Source of the DNA: Streptomyces catenulae
GTDB lineage: Bacteria > Actinomycetota > Actinomycetes > Streptomycetales > Streptomycetaceae
DNA: 64,000 nt
Direction: 5' to 3'
NCBI RefSeq assembly: GCF_000718015.1
Contig: NZ_JODY01000010.1
Location: forward strand, 133,676 to 197,675
The translations under genes and the position numbers were made by a program. Of this stretch, positions 44,100 to 55,837 are shown piece after piece; positions within the stretch are counted from its first letter, which is position 1, and each line of letters begins with the position of its first letter. A model generated the notes under the pieces. The model made no database searches, was not told where the DNA came from, and saw only the letters and a list, made by a program, of their open reading frames with translations.

Positions 44100-45887
44100 A
44101 TGGGACGTCACAGCTTGCCCGACAGCACGGAGCCGGACGGCGCGGGGGCCCGGCCCGGGGCGCGCCGCCGCACCGTCGTTCTCGCCACCGCGTTGGTTCT
44201 CGCCCTCGCGGCGGGCACGGTGGTGGTGCTGCACAGCGAGCTGCTGCCGTTCGGCAAACCGTGCGGCGGCGACTCCGTCCGGCTCGACGTCGTCGCCTCG
44301 CCCGATATCGCTCCCGCCCTCGACGACGTGGCGGACCGTGCGCGGCGTACGGAGGCGCGTACCGACGGGAAGTGTCTGGACGTCAAGGTGACGGCGCGCA
44401 CCGGGGCGGAGGTCGCCGACTCGCTCGCCCAGCGTCCGGCACACTCCGAGTTCCAGGTCTGGATACCGGACTCCACCCTCTGGACGGACCGCGTGGACGC
44501 GGCCAGCGGCACGCCGCTGACCACCAGCGAGACGATTGCGGCCTCCCCGCTCGCGCTGGGCGCCGTGCCCACCGTCGCCGAGAAGCTGGGCTGGCCGAAG
44601 AAGACCTACGGCTGGGCCGAGATGGCGAAGGCCGCCGATGACGGCACGCTGCCGCTCGGGGTGGCCGATCCCGCGCACAGCGCCACGGGGCTCCTCGCGC
44701 TCTCCCGTATCGACGCCGCCTACCAGAAGGACGGGGCGGGCGAGGATGCCGACACCGCACAGACCCGGACGGCCGCCGCGGCGAAGGTACTGCACCGGCG
44801 CCTCGCCGACGACGATCAAAAACTCGCCGCGACGCTGCCGCGCGACGCCTCCGAAGCCGAGACGGCCGATCCGCACCGCAACCAGGCCGTGCTTCTCTCG
44901 GAACAGGCCGCGTTCGCGCACAACCGCGCCGCGTCCGGGCCCGGGCTGGAACTCTTCTACCCCCAGGACGGCACCGCGCAGCTCGACTACCCGTACACCC
45001 TCGTCGACGAGAACCAGCTCGAAGCCGATCAGTCGCGCGCCGCCAACCGGTTCATGACACTGCTGGCCACACCCCAGGGGCAGCGGGTGCTGCGCGCCCA
45101 CGGTTTCCGGGCGGGCCACGGCAGAGCCGATGAGAAGGTGACCCGCGCGGCGGGTGGCCGCGCGCCGCAGCCGTACACCCAGGACGCCGCCTCGCTGCCC
45201 TCCGCCAAGGAGATCCAAGCGCTGCTCGGCGTGTGGACGGTCACCGTGGAGAACGCCCGGCTCACCACGGTGGTGGACGCCTCGTCGTCCATGGGGCTCG
45301 CGGTGCCGGGCAGCGGGGGCCGCTCCCGGATGTCATTGGCCAGGGATGCGCTGCTCCGGGCGCTGGGGACGTTCACGCCCGACGACGAGATAGGGCTGTG
45401 GAAGTTCGCCACGCTGCTCGACGGCGACCGCGACTACCTGGAGCTGTCCCCCACCACCCGGCTCGGCGGCCGGGACTCCGGCAACGCCGGCCACCGGGAC
45501 GGCCTCACCTCCGCCCTGCAGACGCTCACCCCCGTACCCGGTGGCGGCACAGGGCTGTACGACACCACGCTCGCGGCGTACCGCGAAGCCCGGTCGTCGT
45601 ACGCGGAGGGGAAGTTCAACGCGGTCGTGGTGGTCACCGACGGCGCGGACGACGACGCCCACAGCATCGGTCTGGACGGACTGCTGGAGCAGATGAAGAA
45701 ACTGACGGATCCGGGGCGGCCGATACCCTTGATCGCCCTCGCCATCGGCCCGGAGGCGGACCGGTCGGCGTTGGACCGCATGGTCGCCCCGACCGGCGGT
45801 TCCGCCCACGAGGTCCAGGACCCGTCGCAGATCGACGAGGTGATCCGGCAGGCCATCGTCACGGCGGGCAGCACGGAGCCGAGGTAA
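44100..45887 (+). CDS. Secreted or membrane-anchored substrate-binding plus VWA-domain protein
   Basis: 595 residues from ATG 44100 with AGGAGAGG ten bases upstream. One N-terminal hydrophobic helix (about 26-45) places the rest outside. Residues about 55-340 resemble a periplasmic-binding-protein fold. A von Willebrand A domain follows with the MIDAS residues DASSSMG near 393, Thr in GGGTGLYDTT and Asp in VVVVTDGADDD. The combination suggests metal-dependent adhesion or sensing; the ligand is unknown. It is a single gene. Confidence 0.85.
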   Translation: MGRHSLPDSTEPDGAGARPGARRRTVVLATALVLALAAGTVVVLHSELLPFGKPCGGDSVRLDVVASPDIAPALDDVADRARRTEARTDGKCLDVKVTARTGAEVADSLAQRPAHSEFQVWIPDSTLWTDRVDAASGTPLTTSETIAASPLALGAVPTVAEKLGWPKKTYGWAEMAKAADDGTLPLGVADPAHSATGLLALSRIDAAYQKDGAGEDADTAQTRTAAAAKVLHRRLADDDQKLAATLPRDASEAETADPHRNQAVLLSEQAAFAHNRAASGPGLELFYPQDGTAQLDYPYTLVDENQLEADQSRAANRFMTLLATPQGQRVLRAHGFRAGHGRADEKVTRAAGGRAPQPYTQDAASLPSAKEIQALLGVWTVTVENARLTTVVDASSSMGLAVPGSGGRSRMSLARDALLRALGTFTPDDEIGLWKFATLLDGDRDYLELSPTTRLGGRDSGNAGHRDGLTSALQTLTPVPGGGTGLYDTTLAAYREARSSYAEGKFNAVVVVTDGADDDAHSIGLDGLLEQMKKLTDPGRPIPLIALAIGPEADRSALDRMVAPTGGSAHEVQDPSQIDEVIRQAIVTAGSTEPR

Positions 45888-46174
45888 TTCGGTCGGCCAA
45901 CGGGTCCGCGCCGGGAGCCACCACGAGGGCACACGGCGAAAGGGCACCGACGCCCACCGGCACCTCGCACCGCCCGCACCGACACATCGCGCGGACCGTC
46001 CGGCAGCGGCGCCACCGCTGCCGCCGCCCGCGCCGACCGCCACGTCCATGCGGCCGGGCCGGACGCAGACGAGGTGGCCCATCAGCCGCTGGCGCTCCTC
46101 ACCCCGGACGCCTGGGCCGCCGGACGTCTCGCGAGGCCCGGGGAGAGTCCGCCGACGCGCGCCGCCCCGCCGCC
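45888..46174. other. Intergenic spacer, nothing recognised
   Basis: 287 bases between convergent genes. No gene or clear terminator was found. Confidence 0.4.
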
Positions 46175-47749
46175 TCAGCCGCCGTCCGACCCCTCCCCTC
46201 GTCCCCATCCGTTCGCCTCCGCGCGGCGCGGTGAGGGTACGGTCCGGCGGGCGGCGGACCAGGCGACGGGCCAGGTGTGCACCGGCTCGCCGGACCGCAT
46301 CAGGTCGACGTAACGGCGGGTCATCTCGGCCAACGCGGCTCCGCGGTCCAGTCCCTGTTCCCGCGCGTGGTGGTAGGCGGCGGTCTGCCAGGAGGCGCCG
46401 TTGGTGCGGCGGGCGCAGCGTTCCTCGATGATGCCGAGGTAGCGGTCCCGGTCGGCCGGTTCGACGCCCCAGGCGTCCAGCCCGGCGGCGGCCAACGGCA
46501 GCAGTTCCTGCCGGACCAGCCGGGTCACCGGTATCTCCGCCACCCCGCCCCGGCCCGGACGTGGCCAGCGCAGCATGGCGTCGATGCCGTGGCGGCAGGC
46601 GGCGGCGAAGTTCTCCGCGGCGGCGGTGAACGGCAGCCGGGTCCACACCGGGCGCGGCTGCTCGGCCAGCGCCCGCACCAGCCCGTAGTAGAAGGCGGTG
46701 TTGGCGAGGACGTCGGCGACGGTGGGACCGGCCGGCAGCACGCGGTTCTCGACCCGCAGATGCGGAACGCCGTCGACCACCGCGTACACCGGCCGGTTCC
46801 ACCGGTAGACGGTGCCGTTGTGCAGCACCAGTTCCGCCAGGTCGGGGACGCCGCCCGCGTCGAGGACGCGCAGCGGGTGCTGGGTTCCGCAGAGCAGCAG
46901 CAGAGGCGGGAAATACCGCACGTTCTCCGCGAAGAGGTCGTATGCCGAATCGATCCAGCGCTCGCCGAACCAGGTGCGCGGACGGACACCCTGAGCCTGG
47001 AGTTCCGGCGGCCGGGTGTCGGTGGCCTGCTGGAAGACCGGCGGTCGCGATTCGCGCCACAGCTCACGGCCGAAGAAGAACGGCGAGTTGGCACCGACCG
47101 CCACCTGGACGGCGGCGAGCGCCTGCGCCGCGTTCCACACCGCGGCGAACCGGCCGGGCGTCACCTGGAGATGCAGCTGGACGGAGGTGCACGCGGCCTC
47201 CGGGGCGATCGACGGTGAGCGGGCGACGAGCCGTTCGACGCCCTGGATGTCGAGTGCGAAGTCCTCACCGCGAGCCGCCCGCATTTCATCGTTGAGCAGG
47301 AAATAGCGATCGTTCTCGGAGAGACTGGCGGCGGTGAGATCGGTGGTGTCCAGGGTCGGCAGAATACCGATCATCACGATCCGGGCTGCCACTTCACGGG
47401 CTTTACGGTCGGCATAGGCGAGAGCGGTACGGAGTTCCTCGGCGAGCTGCTCGAAGACCTGCCCGTGCAGTCGGTGCGGGGTGATGTTCACTTCGAGATT
47501 GCAGCGGGCGAGTTCGGTCTGGAAATCCTGGCTCGCGATACGCTCCAACACCTGGGAGTTCATCATCCGGGGCAGCCCGTCGGCCCCGGCAAGATTGAGT
47601 TCGATCTCCAGTCCCACCAGATTCTTCGGCCGGTCGAACCGTTTCTCCCCCAGCAGCCTCGCCAGCCCCTCAAGACACTCCTGAAGCTTTCTTCGATAAC
47701 GCTCCCGGTCCGCCAGGCCGATGCCGTCCGCGGCGACCTTCTCCCCCAT
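46175..47749 (-). CDS. Glutamate-cysteine-ligase-family (GCS2) protein
   Basis: 524 residues from ATG 47749; GGAGGAAGGA lies seven bases upstream, so longer frames to 47860 are rejected. The GCS2-like fold shows LVGLEIELNL, MNSQVLERI and CNLEVNITPH early on, and a second half with SVQLHLQV and LRVENRVLPAGPT. Family members join an amino acid to Glu, Cys or other acids using ATP, but this branch has no defined substrate. It diverges from a 25-residue peptide gene. Confidence 0.82.
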   Translation of the reverse strand: MGEKVAADGIGLADRERYRRKLQECLEGLARLLGEKRFDRPKNLVGLEIELNLAGADGLPRMMNSQVLERIASQDFQTELARCNLEVNITPHRLHGQVFEQLAEELRTALAYADRKAREVAARIVMIGILPTLDTTDLTAASLSENDRYFLLNDEMRAARGEDFALDIQGVERLVARSPSIAPEAACTSVQLHLQVTPGRFAAVWNAAQALAAVQVAVGANSPFFFGRELWRESRPPVFQQATDTRPPELQAQGVRPRTWFGERWIDSAYDLFAENVRYFPPLLLLCGTQHPLRVLDAGGVPDLAELVLHNGTVYRWNRPVYAVVDGVPHLRVENRVLPAGPTVADVLANTAFYYGLVRALAEQPRPVWTRLPFTAAAENFAAACRHGIDAMLRWPRPGRGGVAEIPVTRLVRQELLPLAAAGLDAWGVEPADRDRYLGIIEERCARRTNGASWQTAAYHHAREQGLDRGAALAEMTRRYVDLMRSGEPVHTWPVAWSAARRTVPSPRRAEANGWGRGEGSDGG

Positions 47750-48055
47750 CGAAGGGTCCTTCCTCCAGGGGACGGCCCGCAGCCACGGGCCGTCCGGGGC
47801 CGTCCCCGGCACCACCGGGGCACGCGTCACGGTCGATGATGCCCCGGTGATCTGATCCATAACGCCTCAAGGGCGTTCGGCTGCCGATAGGCTCGAAGTG
47901 GCGGAGAGACCGGCACATACCTGTGGCATATTGCGGTGACAGCCGCCGCTGACATTTCCCCCGGAAATCCATCGAGAAGTTCCGGCCTACCGCCCGACGG
48001 GAGAATATCGAGGCGGTTTGCCCGCCCTCCGCACAAAGAAGGAGGAAACGTCTCC

Positions 48056-48133
48056 ATGAGCGGTCCGGATTACCCCTTGCCGGAAATCGTGGGAACGTTT
48101 ACCGGAAACACTGTGGGAACACACGTCGTATAA
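48056..48133 (+). CDS. Candidate 25-residue peptide with lasso-leader-like motif
   Basis: ATG 48056 follows AAGGAGGA, an excellent ribosome site, ten bases upstream. The 25-residue peptide holds Y-x-x-P-x-I, then G-x-F-x-x-x-T-x-G. Lasso precursors carry Y-x-x-P-x-L and the same G-x-F-x-x-x-T-x-G, separated by two more residues. Only four residues follow the final Gly, too short for a lasso core. Third positions are less GC-rich than in neighbours. It could be a truncated precursor, a peptide for another RRE-type system, or chance. The remainder of 47750-48280 shows no other feature. Confidence 0.45.
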   Translation: MSGPDYPLPEIVGTFTGNTVGTHVV

Positions 48134-48280
48134 ACTCCGTTCACGAGGCGGAGACTTGGGCCCCGTGTCGCGTTGCGCGCCCCTGCGCGGAGATACGCGC
48201 CCCGCTCCGACCCCGCACGCTGACAACGCCGTCCGCGTCTGCCGTGTCGCACCGTGTCTCCCAAGTGAGAGGCGACCACC

Positions 48281-48868
48281 ATGCCGCTGCATGTACCCGC
48301 TGCCCCCGCGCCCGCCCTGCGCAGCGTCCTCACCGCTCTCGGCTCGCCCACCGCCGTCCGTGAGGCCCGTCCCGCCGCGCTCCGGGCACATCAGGGCCCG
48401 CTCAGCGCCGACCATCCGCTCCCGGTCCACGTCCTGGACGGCATCGGCCGCACCGGCGCACCGCCCCGCACCCGGCTGGTCGGCTGGCGCTTCCTGGTGG
48501 TCGGCGGCGGGCGGCCGGTGGCGGCAGCCGAGGCGCGGCTGACGCCGGACGGCTGGGCCTTCGCCCACTTCTGCGGCGGCCCGTACGTCACCGCGACCGA
48601 ACAAGCCCTCCACCAGGCCGAATCGCTCACCGCCTGGTACCAGCCGCGGCTGCTGTCCGTACCGGAGCTGTACATGCTGACGCTGTGGCTGCACCACGAC
48701 ACCGCCTCCGACGGCACCTCGGGGCTGCCGGCCGCGGGCGATCTCCTGGTGCCGCTCGCTCCCGCGCCGCCCGGGATCGCCGCGCACCTCCCGCAGCGGG
48801 TGGCCGATCTGCTGCCCCGGCTCAGCGACCGGCTCGCCCCGCCGCCGCTCCTCGGCACCACCGCCTGA
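48281..48868 (+). CDS. Conserved hypothetical protein
   Basis: 195 residues. A compact central region (RLVGWRFLVVGGGRPVAAAEA, then WAFAHFCGGPYV) looks like a mixed alpha/beta fold, ending in a Pro-rich tail. No motif or family could be named. GTGAGAGG precedes the ATG. It begins about 150 bases after the small peptide gene on the same strand and could share a transcript. Confidence 0.75.
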   Translation: MPLHVPAAPAPALRSVLTALGSPTAVREARPAALRAHQGPLSADHPLPVHVLDGIGRTGAPPRTRLVGWRFLVVGGGRPVAAAEARLTPDGWAFAHFCGGPYVTATEQALHQAESLTAWYQPRLLSVPELYMLTLWLHHDTASDGTSGLPAAGDLLVPLAPAPPGIAAHLPQRVADLLPRLSDRLAPPPLLGTTA

Positions 48869-48949
48869 CCCCGTTCGGAAGCGCCCGTCGGAGGGACACC
48901 GCCCGACCGCACCGGCGCATTCCGCACGGCGTACGCGCCCCGCGTTCGA

Positions 48950-48981
48950 GCGCCCCGTGAGCCCCCGTGGCCACGGGGCGC
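48950..48981. terminator. Hairpin after the hypothetical gene
   Basis: A 10-bp stem (48950-48959 with 48972-48981) and a 12-base loop. The rest of 48869-49239 contains no clear gene. Confidence 0.55.
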
Positions 48982-49239
48982 CCTGCTGTGCGACCCCGTG
49001 TGCCACCGTCCGCCACCCCTCCCCCAACCCCCCTGACGTGGTGCGCATTTGGGAGCAACCGCCCGCACGGGTGACACGTCCGTATCGAGTGCGTACCACT
49101 GCCGCGAAATCCCTGCGGAAATCCGTCCGCGGGGCAACACTGAGTCCAACCGAAGGAAACGGGGGAAGCGGCCATGACCACTTCACGCTCATCGAGCCGC
49201 ACGACGACGATCACCCATCCGCAGCGAAAGACAATGCCC

Positions 49240-49446
49240 ATGTGTCAGCACCAGCCGCCCTGCCCGTCAGCCGACTCCAGCGACCGGGAAGCCGCGCATC
49301 CCGTGGCGCACCACCCGGAGCAGGGCTGGAGCCTGTTGTGCAACGGCGTTCTCCTCTTCGAGGACACCGGTGAGCTTCTGCCGGACGGTCAGGTCATCGC
49401 CCCGCACCGTCCGGACGGCACGACCCGGGTCGCCACCACCGTCTGA
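49240..49446 (+). CDS. DUF5999 small protein
   Basis: 68 residues beginning MCQHQPPCPSADS, then EQGWSLLCNGVLLFEDTGELLPDG. This is the compact Streptomyces-specific family of unknown function with conserved Cys and His. ATG 49240 matches the usual N terminus. A better ribosome site (GGGGGA) lies before ATG 49174, which would add 22 Ser/Thr-rich residues. Confidence 0.85.
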   Translation: MCQHQPPCPSADSSDREAAHPVAHHPEQGWSLLCNGVLLFEDTGELLPDGQVIAPHRPDGTTRVATTV

Positions 49447-49461
49447 CCCGCCGCACGTCAA

Positions 49462-49491
49462 AGGGCCCCCGGCGCGCTCGCCGAGGGCCCT
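49462..49491. terminator. Bidirectional terminator before gcvP end
   Basis: AGGGCCC pairs with GGGCCCT and CGGCG with CGCCG around loop CGCT, between convergent DUF5999 and gcvP genes. Confidence 0.7.
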
Positions 49492-49507
49492 CATCGCTGC
49501 CCGGACG

Positions 49508-52396
<2,889 letters not shown>

Positions 52397-52454
52397 CTGC
52401 GGGGGCCTCCTGGTCTCAACGACCTACGAGGGGCACCACGGCGCTGGTGCCCGG

Positions 52455-52676
52455 ACGGCCTCCCCCTCTGTCATCTCAACCTGAGAGCTTCACCGGACCG
52501 CGGCTGCGACCCGGCTTTCACCGTCGGTGAGGAGGGGTTCCGGCGCTGCGTCGTCCGTGGCCCGCCCTGCTTTCCAGAGTGACCTCGTCCGAGCGGTACG
52601 TGTGCCTGAGAGTTTCCGGGGAGGATTTGCTCCTTCGGCGTCCGCGCCGCGGAACGACGTGGACTCTCCCGCACGG
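52455..52676 (-). promoter_or_regulatory. Tandem glycine riboswitch
   Basis: On the minus strand the first aptamer (about 52676-52563) has GCGGGAGAGTCC, GCCGAAGGAGCAA, ACTCTCAGGCA and ACTCTGGAAAGCAG in order. The second (about 52556-52455) has GGTGAAGCTCTCAGG and ACAGAGGGGGAGG. Binding of glycine should raise gcvP expression. A hairpin (52431-52438 with 52445-52452) between it and the ribosome site may be the expression platform. Confidence 0.85.
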
Positions 52677-52795
52677 GGTCAGCGGCCATTTGCCAGCCTA
52701 CCAGCGCGTCATCCGGGGGATCCTTCGAGTGGCCGACATAAGAAATGTGCCGTTTGGTAGGTGTCACAAGGCAGTTGCGAACAGTTGGAGGGGCC

Positions 52796-53176
52796 GTGCA
52801 AACCGATATCGACCCGCGGAGCCTGATCGGCCGCAAGGCATATGACCGCCAGGGCGCCAAGATCGGCACCGTGGACGAGGTCTACCTCGACGATGCGACC
52901 GGCGAACCCGAATGGGCGGCGGTGCGCACCGGGCTTTTCAGCCGCGACGCCTTCGTCCCCCTGGAGCCGAGCCGCCTGGTCGACGACGCCTTGCACATCC
53001 CCTACGACCGCAAGTTGATCAAGGATGCCCCCGACTTCGGTGTCGGCCGCCACCTCTCCCCCGAGCAGGAACTCCAGCTCTACCACCACTACCGGCTGGA
53101 CATCACCGCCCCGGCGGACGTGAACCGTCCCCCTGCCGACAAGAACTTCGGCAACATCGCAGGATCGGACGACTGA
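52796..53176 (+). CDS. PRC-barrel domain protein
   Basis: 126 residues from GTG 52796 with GGAGGGG just upstream. The PRC-barrel is at about 1-80 (SLIGRKAYDRQGAKIGTVDEV, then FVPLEPSRLVDDALHIPY), and a short polar tail follows. PRC barrels bind RNA or protein partners, as in RimM; the role here is unknown. Confidence 0.82.
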   Translation: MQTDIDPRSLIGRKAYDRQGAKIGTVDEVYLDDATGEPEWAAVRTGLFSRDAFVPLEPSRLVDDALHIPYDRKLIKDAPDFGVGRHLSPEQELQLYHHYRLDITAPADVNRPPADKNFGNIAGSDD

Positions 53177-53225
53177 CCGCCCCTCCCCGGCATACGACTC
53201 TCCCTTTCCACGCCTGCTTCCCGGG

Positions 53226-54932
53226 CTACGAGCTGCGGCGGACCCTTCCCGCGGCGGCCGACGGACCACCCGCGTCCACCTCCCGCACGGACTCGCCAAC
53301 GGACGATGCCCCTCCCTGATCAGCTTCCGGGCGGTCCTGGCCCCGGCAGCCAAGGCCCGGCTCCTGGCGACTCACCTCCGGGCAGCCGTCCTCCCGGCTC
53401 CCCGCTTCCGTCCGCCCCGGCTCCACCTCGTCCGGCCCCAGGCCGTCCGCCCTCAGATCGTCCGAATCATGGCTCCTGCATCCGGATATCGGGCCCTCGG
53501 GTATCCCGCTCGTCCCGCTCTCCCCGCCCGTGCCCGGTCCAGCGTCCGCCTCGTCCCGTACGGGATCCGGCGTCGGCGCACCGCCGACCAGCGGCAGCGG
53601 GTCACCGGGGCGTAGCGCCGGGTCGTCGACGGTGAAGGTCCGCACCCGCCCCGGCGCCGACCACGGCTGTTCGAACCGCACCGTCACCCGCCCCACCCCG
53701 CTGCCCTGCACCCACCCGGCGCCGTACTCGTCGTGGACGACGTCCAGCCCCGGATGCCAGCGGCGCGGTCGCTCCTCCTCCGGCTCCGTCCCGTCCCGCT
53801 CCTCGCCCTCCACAACCGCCACCTGGGCCTGCTGGGCCGCTTCGGCGGCCTCCTGCTCCGTGGCCAGCTGGGCGAAGAGATCCTCCTGCGTGAAGTCCGC
53901 GAGGCCGCTCACGCCCACCCCCAGGAGCCGCACGCCGCCCGTGGTGTCGACCAGGTCCAGCAGGCGGACCGCGGCCTCCCGCACCACCGCGGGGTCGTCG
54001 GTGGGCCCGCGCAGCGTCTCCGACCGTGTCAGGGTCGAGAAGTCGTAGTTCCGCACCTTGATCACGACCGTGCGGCCGGAACGACCGGCGGCCCGGAGCC
54101 GCTGCACACACCGCTCGGCCAGCCGCACCAGCTCGTTACGTACCCGGGTGCGGTCGGTGAGGTCGACCTCGAAGGTGTCCTCCACCGACACCGACTTCGC
54201 GTCCCGCTCGGCGACGACCGGCCGGTCGTCCCGGCCCAGCGCCATCGCGTACAGCCCCGTCCCGTGCGCCCTCCCCAGCAGCCGCACCAGCTCCGCCTCC
54301 CCCGCCTCGGCGGTCTCCGCGACGGTCGTGATCCCCGCCCGGCGCAGCGCCTCGGCCGTCGCCGGTCCGACGCCCGGCAGGGTGCGGACGGTCATCGGCC
54401 CCAGCAGTTCGCGCTCGGTACCCGGCTCGATGATCCGCAGACCGTCCGGCTTGGCCGCCTCCGACGCGATCTTGGCCAGCATCTTCGCCCCGGCCAGCCC
54501 CACCGAGCCCGTCAGCCCCGTGACCGCCCTGATGTCGCGCCGCAGCTGCACACCGACCGCACGGGCGGAGGCGGTGTCGGCGGCCACGCCCCCGGCCTCC
54601 AGATCGACGAACGCCTCGTCCAGGCTCAACGGCTCGACCAGCGGCGACAGCGCGTGCAGCAACTGCATCACGCTGTCACTGACCCGCCGGTAGACGGAGA
54701 ACCGCGGACTGAGATAGGCGGCGTTGGGGCACAGCCGACGCGCCTGGGCCGTGGGCATCGCCGATCGCACCCCGAAGACCCGCGCCTCGTACGACGCGGT
54801 CGAGACGACGCCACGCGGCCCGATCCCGCCCACGACCACCGGCTTACCGCGCAGGCTGGGCTTGGCCGCCTGCTCGGCGGCCGCGAAGAACGCATCCATG
54901 TCGAGATGCAGGATCGTCGGCGCTCGTCTCAC
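53226..54932 (-). CDS. dinB: DNA polymerase IV (Y family)
   Basis: 568 residues from GTG 54932. Motifs are ILHLDMDAFFAAAEQ (metal Asp), SYEARVFGVRSAMP and SLDEAFVDLE (catalytic Asp-Glu), followed by HhH thumb and little-finger regions. It copies past lesions. A WHPGLDVVHDEYGAGWVQG segment adds a Tudor-like domain also seen at the C terminus of UvrD/PcrA. The last 120 residues are Gly/Glu/Pro-rich and unstructured. No clamp motif was identified. TTG 54962 is an upstream in-frame alternative start. Confidence 0.93.
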   Translation of the reverse strand: MRRAPTILHLDMDAFFAAAEQAAKPSLRGKPVVVGGIGPRGVVSTASYEARVFGVRSAMPTAQARRLCPNAAYLSPRFSVYRRVSDSVMQLLHALSPLVEPLSLDEAFVDLEAGGVAADTASARAVGVQLRRDIRAVTGLTGSVGLAGAKMLAKIASEAAKPDGLRIIEPGTERELLGPMTVRTLPGVGPATAEALRRAGITTVAETAEAGEAELVRLLGRAHGTGLYAMALGRDDRPVVAERDAKSVSVEDTFEVDLTDRTRVRNELVRLAERCVQRLRAAGRSGRTVVIKVRNYDFSTLTRSETLRGPTDDPAVVREAAVRLLDLVDTTGGVRLLGVGVSGLADFTQEDLFAQLATEQEAAEAAQQAQVAVVEGEERDGTEPEEERPRRWHPGLDVVHDEYGAGWVQGSGVGRVTVRFEQPWSAPGRVRTFTVDDPALRPGDPLPLVGGAPTPDPVRDEADAGPGTGGESGTSGIPEGPISGCRSHDSDDLRADGLGPDEVEPGRTEAGSREDGCPEVSRQEPGLGCRGQDRPEADQGGASSVGESVREVDAGGPSAAAGRVRRSS

Positions 54933-55012
54933 ACGACCGATGCTGCCGCATACCACTGACAATCGGCCCCGAGCAGGGCCGGAGCGTCCGGTGAAGGCCG
55001 GACGGCCCGGGC

Positions 55013-55615
55013 TCAGCCCGCGCGGTTACGCCGCCGGGCCAGCTCGTCGTGCGGGTTCTGCCCGACCAGGGTCTCACCGGTGTCGACCCGCTCGCCGTGC
55101 AGCTGGGAGAGCGCGCTCTCCACGTCCCGCCACACCACGCCGATGGCGATGCCGAAGACGCCCTGACCGCCCTGGAGGAGATCGACGACCTGGTCCGGCG
55201 AGGTGCACTCGTAGACCGTCGCGCCGTCGCTCATCAGCGTCATCCGCGTCAGGTCGGCGAGTTCGCGCGAGCGCAGGTGCTGCACCGCGGTGCGGATGTT
55301 CTGGAGCGAGACGCCGGTGTCCAGCAGCCGCTTGACGATCTTCAGGACGACGACGTCCCGGAAGCTGTAGAGCCGCTGGGTCCCCGAGCCGTACGCCGGG
55401 CGGACGCTCGGCTCCACCAGGCCGGTGCGCGCCCAGTAGTCGAGCTGCCGGTAGGTGATGCCCGCGGCGGCACACGCGGTCGGTCCGCGGTAGCCGATGA
55501 CCGCCGTTCCGGGCTCCGCCGCCATCGCGGTGGGCTGTACCGGGGTGCGGTCCGCCACCACGTTCGAAGGGAGCGGCAACGCCCCCTCCGCCGTACCGTC
55601 ACCGGTGATTGCCAC
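55013..55615 (-). CDS. MerR-family regulator (Rv1830-like)
   Basis: 200 residues. A long Ala/Pro-rich leader precedes the MerR helix (ITYRQLDYWARTGLVEPSVR, then RDVVVLKIVKRLLDTGVSLQNIR). Its gene position after DUF151 matches Rv1830 of Mycobacterium, a regulator linked with cell division and cell-cycle control. Start GTG 55615 with GGAGGGCGGC upstream. Confidence 0.88.
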   Translation of the reverse strand: MAITGDGTAEGALPLPSNVVADRTPVQPTAMAAEPGTAVIGYRGPTACAAAGITYRQLDYWARTGLVEPSVRPAYGSGTQRLYSFRDVVVLKIVKRLLDTGVSLQNIRTAVQHLRSRELADLTRMTLMSDGATVYECTSPDQVVDLLQGGQGVFGIAIGVVWRDVESALSQLHGERVDTGETLVGQNPHDELARRRNRAG

Positions 55616-55837
55616 GCCGCCCTCCGTCCTCCACGTCCCGGACGGGACCTGCCATATCGACGGTATGCAGTCACTCGGGGTGCGTCAACGATCGCCGCGC
55701 TCGCCACGCCGAGTGATAATCACCCCACGAGTGGTTTCTCGTGACCCGAAGCGGGGAAGACCTGGCTGGTTGGCCGAAAAGAATCAGCCGGTGGCCGGTT
55801 CTCACGGAGACCGTGGGAACGCCGCCACCGGCTGCTG

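Noticed and set aside
48056..48133. A complete lasso-peptide cluster
   Set aside because: No lasso B protease or C cyclase, and the peptide has no core of suitable length; only the leader-like motif remains.
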